A stretch of DNA of 64,000 nt from NCBI GenBank assembly GCA_030374805.1, contig JARGSG010000189.1:1-64000 (forward strand), given 5' to 3'. The stretch is from Gracilaria gracilis. Taxonomy: Eukaryota > Rhodophyta > Florideophyceae > Gracilariales > Gracilariaceae. Made by a program: the position numbers and the translations under genes. Shown one piece after another: positions 56,360 to 64,000 of this stretch. Position 1 is the first letter of the stretch. The number at the start of each line of letters is the position of its first letter. A model generated the notes under the pieces. It did not search any database. It was not told the origin of the DNA and worked only from the letters and a program-made list of their open reading frames with translations.

Positions 56360-57796
56360 TGCGTAGCTTTGAGGATAACAATCCGGATGTTCTCCCGAAG
56401 GGGATGAAGACAGCTGAGGAGTACACCGGGGGATCAGATATGTCGTGGACGAATATGGTGAGTGCACTGCCGAGTGAGTGGCCGGAAGAGAAGAATGCTG
56501 TGAAACACCAGCACCCGTGGATGGATATGCTTCACCTACAAAAGCAGCATAGAGCGGGGTGTTTAACGGTGGGGGATTTGAGGGCGGTGCATCACGCGGT
56601 GTAATGGCATGCAGCCCGGAATGTGCACAAGTACCTGGGGACTACGAAGGAACCAGTTCTTGGGGTGAGGCTGCCGTTGAAGGGAAAGCCGAAAGGAGAG
56701 GAAGAGGCTCTTTGGATGGCGGCGATGGAGAGGGATGACCTCGCGCGAGAGTATTTTGCAGCAAAGAGAATGGAGTTGATGGAAAGAGGATTCTGTGTGT
56801 TGGAGGAATTTGGAAGTGACGAAGGCATGTCAGATGAGGCGAAGAAGAGGAGGATGGTGTTGGGTGAAGATGTGACAAAGAGTATGTTGGAGTTCTTTCA
56901 CAAGGATTTCTTGGAACAGCCGGACCTCAAGTTCGAGGAGAACCGCAGGAAATGGGACCCTATCATCAATGCGGGAGATGGGAAGGACGCGGGGATAGGA
57001 TGCAGAGCATTGGGCGATACATTACCACGAAGAAGGGGATTGTGGATGACATGGAATCGGATGAGAAGAATGTGATGATGGTGAGAAAGAGGGCGTTCTT
57101 GGATGCTAGATTTGGGCAGATAGCAGCCGCTCTTCGTATGTGTAACAACAGTAGGGCGAAGAAGAGAATGTATGCGCCGGAAAAAGGAGAACGTGTGTTG
57201 TGTACGGGGGAAGGATGCCCGAGGCAGGTGTTGCACACCGATTTCCGAGGGTTGACGAATGTGGAGAAGAACAATGGGGAGATTCTAGAATTCTTCATGA
57301 CGGCCTCCGGGGGAGCTCTTTTATGATATGGGTATGTGAGAGGTCACATTATATGTATGTGACGGATGACAAGAGTTTGAAGAGGCTGTCTCGTACGATG
57401 GTTCTGAAGAAGTTCAGGGTTCCACCGTACTCCATGTTGATTGGAAGGGGAGATGTGTTTCATGCTGGGGCTGGGTACATGGATGCGCTGGTGAAAAAGA
57501 ATTGTCTACGGTATCATATGTACTTTGTGCCCGAGGGATACAAGCTCCCTGATGCGGTGCACAGGCAGCCTGGTTTTCGGCCCAAATTCTTAGCTGAGGA
57601 ATTTGGACTCGGCGAAGACTCGAACGACCAGCTGGACGAGGAGGAAAGTTCTATGAGCAACTTTGAAATGGAGGAAGAGGAAGTTGGAGAGGGGGATTAC
57701 GAAGAGGAAGATGACGAGGTACAAGGCCACAAGGCTGATAACACGGATGGGGACTACGAGGAGAGACCGATGATAATGGATTATGAGGAGGACTAG
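56359..57796 (+). pseudogene. 2OG/Fe(II) dioxygenase-like protein, copy 2, broken
   Basis: Begins at the ATG overlapping the ParB-like stop: MRSFEDNNPDVLPKG aligns with KFEDDVPDKLPIG of copy 1. Conserved blocks follow in order: the VxWHAA segment, RKWDPIINAGDG, LDARFGQIAAALR, VLHTDFRG (HxD, about 57230), GRGDVFHAGAG (about 57447-57475), LRYHMYFVPEGYKLPD, and an acidic tail. Lesions: TAA at 56602-56604, where copy 1 has His, and frameshifts near 56990 and 57320. It cannot make the full protein as sequenced, but it shows which residues are conserved. Confidence 0.78.
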
Positions 57797-57999
57797 ATAA
57801 AACATGTCGGGCGTGTAGTGTTATGTGTGTGATAGTGAGGTGACTTGACTAGTACTGAGAAATGAACGAATGTTTTGATATAATGTGAGCATAAAAGGAT
57901 TGTTGAAGAAAGAAAATGAGTTACAAAGCGTGGGGTAAGGAGAGAGAGTATTGTGCGAAGATATCTTTTTTACAAAATGAGACCAAAGTAGTACTGGTA

Positions 58000-58833
58000 C
58001 TAAAAGAGTATGTCTTTCCTAAGGACATTGACATAGTTGGTGTGAAAAGGGGCAGGGTCAGCCAACCCCGTTCTCTTGGTATCCTCGGAGGAAAGGTAGG
58101 AGTTAGCATTTCTGAATTCGTACTCAGAGAATGAGGCGTGGAAGGAGGTAAGAGTGCTGCCGTAGGCGAGGAGGGATTGTGCTGTGGAGGGGATATTGTA
58201 GGAGATAGCTGTGTTGGAGGAGACTGTGCCGAGTATTTCCTTCATTATCGTTGAGACTATGGTATTGTAGCGGGTGGCCACGTCACGCATGGTAATGAAG
58301 CCGTGGGAGGAACCAACTAGGTTGAATGAAGAGATCCAGACGAGCTTTTCGTATTAGGATTTAGAGAAGGCGTCTTCGTCAACGATATTGCAAGTGAGAT
58401 CTGCGTTAAAGAAGCGTTGTGCTAGTGCGAAAGCCCATTTTTCGGTGACAGTTGTGAGGCCCTTGCGAGCAAGAGGGGTGACGCCATCCTGTGGAGGTGC
58501 AGCGAGAGTGGGTACGGCGATGTAAAGAACTGCTCGTGTGGTGTGATAAAGACCATGTTTTGAAGGAATGGGAAGAATGTGGCAGTTCTGAATGAAAAAC
58601 AGTTCTTGTCAGCGAGATGGAGGGCAGGAGCGAATTGCTGTTTCCAACAAGTTGCTCCTGCCGCAGAAGAAAATGGGACCCTGGGGAATGCTGTGCGCGG
58701 CTATGACATCTTGGAGTGAAAGAATGGTATCTTGAGGGGTACCGTGGTCGTAAAGCATGGAGCTAATGCGGCCTCTGCATACAATAAGAGCTGGAGTGTG
58801 GGAGGAGCAAAGAAAAGAGGAAGGCGAGGTCAT
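58000..58833 (-). pseudogene. Rossmann-fold (ketopantoate-reductase-like) gene with two stops
   Basis: One minus-strand frame from ATG 58833 to 58000 with stops TGA near 58608 and TAA near 58351. It contains PQDTILSLQDVI, QGPIFFCGRSNLLETAI, FFIQNCHILPI, a KWAFALAQRFFNADL segment and YEKLVWISSFNLVG. From memory these resemble a conserved NAD(P)-binding Rossmann-like protein of plants and algae. The N-terminal nucleotide-binding GxGxxG was not seen, so it may be truncated. A TATAAAT box lies 87 bp upstream. It looks like a captured or host-type gene inside transposon-bounded sequence. Confidence 0.5.
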
Positions 58834-58919
58834 TATGTCGAATTTGTTGGATGCTGTGAGGATATATTGTGCTACAGGAGAGGAAGGGAGAGATGCTTAA
58901 GTAGAGAACGGCGTTGCCG

Positions 58920-58926
58920 ATTTATA
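58920..58926 (-). promoter_or_regulatory. TATA box of the Rossmann-like pseudogene
   Basis: TATAAAT on the minus strand, 87 bp before the ATG at 58833, followed by a pyrimidine-rich stretch suited to an initiator. Confidence 0.5.
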
Positions 58927-59211
58927 CATCGATAAGGTGGTTTCAGAGGAAAAGATAGTTTTTATGACTAAGTAGTTGAAAGAATGAGGTAGGTGGGTAT
59001 GAAGGGATTAGGACTGATGAATGTGTGTATGAAAAGAGATGTGTCGAAATGAAGTATAAAGGGGATGATTTAATGGTAAAGAGTTAAGGAACTGGCGCTG
59101 TGGATTGGTTTTGTGGGATGGTACTGAAAGGAAAAAACGAAAGTATGGAAATATCTGGGAGAAATGGAGTTTTTGGGGAATGGCGGGAAATTGAAGTATA
59201 GAAAATTGTGA

Positions 59212-59219
59212 TATAAATA
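59212..59219 (+). promoter_or_regulatory. TATA box of the downstream plus-strand gene
   Basis: TATAAATA, about 138 bp before the ATG at 59350. With the minus-strand box at 58920 it makes a divergent promoter pair. Confidence 0.5.
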
Positions 59220-59349
59220 GGCCTGCGGGGTAGAGGGGTGTGTGGCCACGAGTATAACAGCTGTGATCAGGGGTGGCAAGGACGAGGGTTGTGGTAAGTC
59301 GCTCAGGCCTGTTCAAGTCGTTCATGGTCGGACGCCGTCTTTTCTCGGG

Positions 59350-60302
59350 ATGTCGAATGGATACATCGGTGACGAGGAGCTAATGGCTCTGCTGCCTAAA
59401 ACGGAAGTGCTAGACACGCCGCCGCGGGAGGGAGGGGTACTGAGGGGGTTTGTGTGAGTCAGAGGGTTTGTAATGGGGATGGAGGAGGCGGTGGAGGTGA
59501 TGGGGATGGGTATGGAGGAGGAGAACCGGAGAGAAGGTTTATGGGGGTAATAGAGGAACGGGTGAGGAAGCTTGGGGGGAATTTGAAGAAGCACTTCGAC
59601 AAAATGCTGTCGGATATGGTGGCCGAAATGGGAGGAATGGTGCTGAGTGTGTCGGAGGTTGGGGTGCCGATGGAATTGATTTCGACGATTCGGAAGAGGA
59701 TGAAGTTGACTGGGGTGGGGGCTGTGAGACATGTGAATGGGATGTTGGAGCGCGTGGGGAGGGAGATGGGGAGGCTGCGAAAGGAGAACATTGGGCGGAA
59801 GGTTAGGGTTGAAGTGTTGAAAGAGCAAGTGGGACAGGTGGAGAAGGCGTGCAAATTGCTGATGGATTTGAAGGAAATGGTGGGGGAAGGGGGAGTAGGG
59901 GTGGGAGAGGAAGCAGGTAAAGGGTCGCCTGTGACGCCTGGTTCTCGGGGTGGGCGGGGGAGTGTGAGGGAGAGGGGCGGAGAAGAGAAGGGAGGAGAAG
60001 GTGTGGGGAGTCGACTGAAGAAGACGGGAAAGGGTGGGGTGATGGTGGACGAGGATGGGAAGGTGTTTGTGCCGCCGCAGCTGCCGGGTGGCGTGCCGTT
60101 GGTGGGTTTCGGGAGTGCGGCGGCGGCCGCGAGGACGGCGGAGCGTATACTGGCGGAGCAGGAGGAGAAGAGGCTGGGAAAAGTTGGAAGCCGTTTTGGG
60201 GCTAGCAGGGTGTACCAAAATAAGGAGAGCTGTCTGTTGGACTTCTTTAACTTCACGTTTAGGGAAACTGAGACTCAAGATCCGAATGCCGAGTTGGAGT
60301 AA
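59350..60302 (+). pseudogene. Charged coiled-coil-like protein, one apparent frameshift
   Basis: ATG at 59350 (MSNGYIGDEELMALLP) runs to a TGA at 59457; an overlapping frame then continues to 60302. Together they give about 315 residues: an acidic start, a Gly-rich patch, a helical region (about 59570-59870: KRMKLTGVGAVRHVNGMLER, RLRKENIGRKVRVEVLKEQ), a Gly/Arg-rich linker, and a conserved-looking end (KVFVPPQLPGGVPLVGFG, CLLDFFNFTFRE). No family recognised. It is the last gene before the right transposon end and could be the element's accessory ORF. Confidence 0.45.
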
Positions 60303-60474
60303 ACCAGCGCTGGTGACCCGCGAGTAAATTTTTTGAGTGATTTTGACGACTGCGACGAATGTAAGGTAACGGGCAGTGGCGCACGGACTGCAAAATAGCA
60401 TACAACTTCAACCAATGGAGTTCAACTGCGGCACGTGGAAATGCGATTTCCAAAAAAAAATATTTTTGCCTTGC

Positions 60475-60559
60475 CAACTAGCGCAATCTGCGAAATTGCT
60501 AGTTTTTTCGGACGTTTATTTTCTTAACTAGCCATCTAGCATACTAAACTAGCATTCCG
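60475..60559 (-). mobile_element. Plavaka-like element right end (inverted)
   Basis: AAACTAGCATTCCG at 60546-60559 is the exact inverse of the ends at 40045 and 46326, with inverted subterminal copies (AACTAGC, and TGCTAGTTTTTTCGG at about 60497). It gives an inverted pair with 46326 enclosing 14.2 kb. Confidence 0.75.
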
Positions 60560-60562
60560 AGA

Positions 60563-60858
60563 TCACCGACGCTCCGTTCGCCCCGATGGTCCGGCCCCGA
60601 CGCTCCTCGCCGCACCGACGCTCCTCGCCGCACCGTCGCTCCTCGCCGCACCGACGCTCCTCGCCACACCGTCGCTCCTCGCCGCACCGTCTCTCCTCGC
60701 CGCACCCTTCCTCCCCTTCCCACGTAAACCACTGCGAGGCGCACACGTACTACGAGCGGTGCGAACTTCGCCACCTACCGTTTCACCACGCCTTCGGCTC
60801 TCTGACGCGCGACCGCTAACCTCTTGCGCATTCATACCCCTCGTCTTACGTTTTGCCA
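60563..60858 (-). CDS. Small basic repeat protein beside methyltransferase copy 3
   Basis: ATG at 60858: MAKRKTRGMNAQEVSGRAS, then RSGLRGKGRK, then six-residue repeats (GAARSD/GAARSV) encoded by about six copies of an 18-bp DNA repeat (60596-60712). It is homologous to 47605-47988 and likewise lies downstream of a methyltransferase-SET copy. The frame stays open upstream to 60934. Function unknown; it could be a recurring component of the cassette or just linked sequence. Confidence 0.4.
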
Positions 60859-60934
60859 TATCCCACCCGAACGGTTCCTTGCGCTTGAAGCTGGGCTCAC
60901 GACGTCTCAGCCGCTGAGCGTGATCGAAGGTCAC

Positions 60935-61339
60935 TGGAATCGGAACTGCTCTGCTCTCGACTTATTTGGCACTCGCCGTGATCAAACGTCACCGATCGAA
61001 TGCACACACCCAATCGAGGGGAGTGTGATGAAAATCACCGAGTGCGGTTTTTTATTTCCCGATTCCAAAACGATAAAATTACACCGAAATCTCCATTTCT
61101 GAATAGTTTTCATAATGTTAAAAAAAGTACAAGGTTTCGCATCATATTCGATGCCCTTCACTACCTTTGATATATCTACGTACTTCTATCTTGCACTTGA
61201 GCTAAAGTGTTTTGTTTCTAATTCGTGCTCAACGGCGAAGTTGGAATGCAATAAGTGTCACTTCATTATCGAAGTTTAGGGTGTTATTTTACATGTAGCT
61301 AATTTACCACACGTTCTAATCGATTACTATAATTGGATT
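60935..61339. other. Gap between the small basic ORF and methyltransferase copy 3
   Basis: The left part resembles the region upstream of the other small basic ORF; the right part is AT-rich. Nothing else seen. Confidence 0.35.
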
Positions 61340-64000
61340 TGCCGATGTACCCAAGCTATACTCTACTCCATAATCCACGAACAACTTTTCTCCCAGTTTC
61401 CGAAGTGCTCGCACCGCAAGCATTTAGTATTCTCGTAGTTGATGCGGGGTGCGTTCTGTATTTGGAGTTCGAATGACCCGCACATTTGCAGTCCTTCGTT
61501 TTGTCACATTATCCGCAACTGCATCAATGTCCTTATCGTTTTCCATATATTTGGGATCGTTAATCGTTCCACCCAATGAAAAAGAAGCGGGGACAATCCA
61601 TACAGGTATTAAACTTACTTCTTGTCTTCTTTCTGGGAGGTTATGGAATACATCGCCGCGGACGTTAAACTCTATCGCATACTTTCGAAAGCGTTCGCAA
61701 GTGGCTCCCAATAAACCTTCACCATATTTCTTGTGTACCTCTTTTCTCTTCGTTAGGTCATGGTACACCAGTGCTCCATAGAAGTAACATATCTCTTCAT
61801 TTTCCATGAATCGGCGTGTAGTGAACACCCCCACTCTTGCGCCAGGGTGGCGAATCGTCGACTTCCCGATACGACAACCGCACATCGTCGCTTCCAGTGC
61901 CAACATTGCATTCCAATCCAGAAGCCCCATCTTCCCCTCCAAAGTTTTCAGCCATTCGTGAAGGGCCTCACGCCTACTAGTCGTGACCAAGCTCTCATCC
62001 CGCCACATTGACGCAAGAAAGTCCAAAATATACGTAGGAAACTTTTGATACTGGGGGTAGCCGGATGGAGCCTTCCATGATCTCGATGGGCGAACATTCC
62101 ACTTCGGAAATAAGTTCAACACCCTAATCATAGAATTCCAAAGTTCCTGCGTTACCTGAATATCCGTCTCATTTTCCGGGACGCACAATGATAATTGAAT
62201 AATTGCGGCGTCTCTAACATGAGCAAAGCAGTCAGGGTCCGGGTCACACCCGATGAACCTACGATGCTGTTGTAACTCCATGCATGCCATTGCTGTCGAA
62301 AACGTCCCCGCAAAAACGTCGACCACAATAATCCCAGCCTGGAAAAACCGACTGATTAGCTCCTTCAACAATGCCCTAGGTTTCTGTTCGGACCTCACCT
62401 TTTGTAAAACGTAGCCCCTACCTTCCTTCTTTCTCTTCCACTGAAGAGTCCCCCCATTAGACATGGAGAGTACCTCGTCAATGACACTGTGGTACCCCGG
62501 GTACCTCGACTGCACGAAATTGAAGTTCCCATAGTTCACCATCACATGCTGCTGCGCGTAGCTGAGACCATTTCGAACTCCATGTACAGCATACTCCATT
62601 GCAGGGAAAAGGGAGCACGACCTACGTCCAGGGTTACGCATCGGGTTGCCTTGCGACCGTACACAGTGTATTGGGACCTGGTTCACAACAAATGAACGCC
62701 TTGGTATTCAGTTTTCCTCTTTTGCCCCAATGGCAGAAAGTACATCTCTCCATTGCTGAACCTGCTCGAAAGCACTAAAGATGACGAAATGGCCCCCAGG
62801 ACGTAGCAGTCTGGATAGAAGCTTTGCAGCCTTCTCCATGTCCTGAGGGCTCAGTACATCGTACCAGCTGTTGTTTAGGTTCTTGTTCCCTTGGATGTTG
62901 TACGGAGGGTCCATGAGAACCAGTTAAACGTTTCCTAACGGAGACACACCATCTCTGCGAAACGTCTCGTCCATCTCTACCATATCCTCAAACCCGCAAT
63001 TGTACAAGCGAAAGTACTTCTCCATCTCCTCCTCACAACTTCGGAAAGCCATTTTGTCATCCAACGACGCAATGGATGGTGGAGGTATTACGCCTACTTT
63101 GGACGCTTCGTCACAAGTATTTCCTTTCCCAATGTGGGCCACTATGTTCGTATCAACATCTCCTTCTTCGCCTCTCCCCTCCTTCGGCTCCGTTGGTTTC
63201 CAAATTTCCTCCACCTCCACCACATCATCTTCAATTTGTACGGCATGTTCTGGTTTGGATATCGGCGTTACCCCCATACCAGAGACGTTCACTTATTCTC
63301 GTAGTTTCAACGGGCTTATGGCCTCCATGACGGAGGACACAAGCGAATTCGAGAAACTATCGAATCTCTGAGCAAACGCCCGTGATGGGTCTCTGGTAAA
63401 CTTCTTCAGAACTTTCCATCGTCCTGGTTCGGAAATTGACAAGAACTGCTCATTCACAACAACCTTTTTGAGGTCCGAAATGAACTCCTTCGCAAGCATT
63501 CGGAGGGCAGCATCGATGTCTTGCGGTAAATTCTATGCCCACTTGATGACCTCTGTTTCATTAACAGTTTCACATTTGCTCGGTAGCAAGCGATGGTCGT
63601 TATCCCGGTAGAAGAACCCTTATGCCCTCGTCTCATTCGCTGGAAACTGCATTTTGTCGTACATGACTCGGATGAATGGAAAAACCATGAGCTCCACGGT
63701 AGGGAATCCCAGGGATTGAGAGAAACCATCCCATGCCTTCGTTATGAGCTGCACACCAAAGCCAACACGCTCAGCTTGGAGTTGGTTTGATATTTGGACA
63801 TTCACAAAAGGTGTGGGATATCCCTGGTCTCCTTTTTTCTTCTTCTGGCCTACAACTCTTTTTTCCATGGAAACTTTCTGAATGAGCGAGAGAAAGAGAA
63901 TCCTTTGGAAATGTGTGGCAACGGTTATGGCGAAGGGGGGACCACCCGTCCCACTCGCTTAGGAGGTATAGTCATTGACTTGAAAAACTCGGTCAAAGGC
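61340..64000 (-). pseudogene. Methyltransferase-SET fusion, copy 3, broken and cut by the window edge
   Basis: Homologous to copies 1 and 2 and closest to copy 2. Motif IV is canonical: LMDPPYNIQ (about 62915-62890). Then come LSRLLRPGGHFVIF, the SFVVNQVPIH block, motif I DVFAGTFSTAMA (about 62325-62290), FIGCDPDPDCF, and SET blocks RVGVFTTRRF, CYFYGALVYHDLTKR and LFVDYGVEY. Lesions: in-frame stops near 63630 (TAA), 63535 (TAG), 63291 (TAA), 62923 (TAA) and 62707 (TGA), and frameshifts near 63920 and 61425. The N-terminus lies beyond the window; a ParB-like/dioxygenase pair is expected there if the layout holds. Confidence 0.8.

Noticed and set aside
59322..60401. Minus-strand frames of up to 359 codons rich in His/Pro/Ser
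   Set aside because: Antisense of the G-rich plus-strand gene at 59350-60302, which has a TATA box and better composition.

Overview
The window looks like nuclear DNA of an intron-poor eukaryote. Long uninterrupted reading frames encode SET, SANT/Myb and ubiquitin-protease-like proteins. There are TATA boxes of the TATAAATA type, degraded eukaryotic cut-and-paste transposons, and a block of degenerate TTTAGGGG telomere-like repeats. A red alga is my best guess, from the compact intronless genes, the transposon load and a Rossmann-fold pseudogene resembling plant/algal proteins. That is inference, not proof.

The main content is one recurring gene set present in about three copies, two of them complete as a set. 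It pairs (a) a beta-class DNA amino-methyltransferase fused to a C-terminal SET domain with (b) a ParB-like protein followed directly by a 2-oxoglutarate/Fe(II) dioxygenase-like protein. In copy 1 (3.1-10.6 kb) the reading frames are intact: dioxygenase and ParB-like on the minus strand, methyltransferase-SET on the plus strand, head to head over about 0.66 kb. In copy 2 (48.5-57.8 kb) the arrangement is again head to head but every gene is broken. Copy 3 (61.3 kb to the right edge) shows only the broken methyltransferase-SET. A further ParB-like gene with several frameshifts runs off the left edge (1-2638). The gene content suggests a selfish or domesticated system that writes a base mark (methyltransferase), possibly a histone mark (SET), and oxidises or erases marks (dioxygenase), guided by a ParB-like DNA-binding partner.

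Region by region: 0-2.6 kb broken ParB-like gene; 3.1-10.6 kb intact cassette; 11.6-16.6 kb a ubiquitin-protease-like gene, an unknown gene and a protein with a SANT/Myb domain at each end; 17.3-21.8 kb an array of 235-bp and 547-bp units carrying a perfect 20-bp palindrome that also occurs in the copy-1 divergent promoter; 23.7-24.3 kb telomere-like repeats; 24.3-30.5 kb mostly empty; 30.5-33.3 kb a decayed Tnp2/CACTA-type transposase; 33.7-34.8 kb an unknown pseudogene; 34.8-40.0 kb no gene recognised, with a GC-rich duplicated segment; 40.0-46.3 kb a decayed Plavaka-like transposon; 46.3-60.6 kb sequence bounded by inverted Plavaka-type ends that holds copy 2; 60.6-64 kb copy 3.

Both divergent intergenic regions of the cassette are rich in long palindromes (different sequences in the two copies). 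This makes autoregulation or parS-like binding by the ParB-like or SANT proteins a testable idea.
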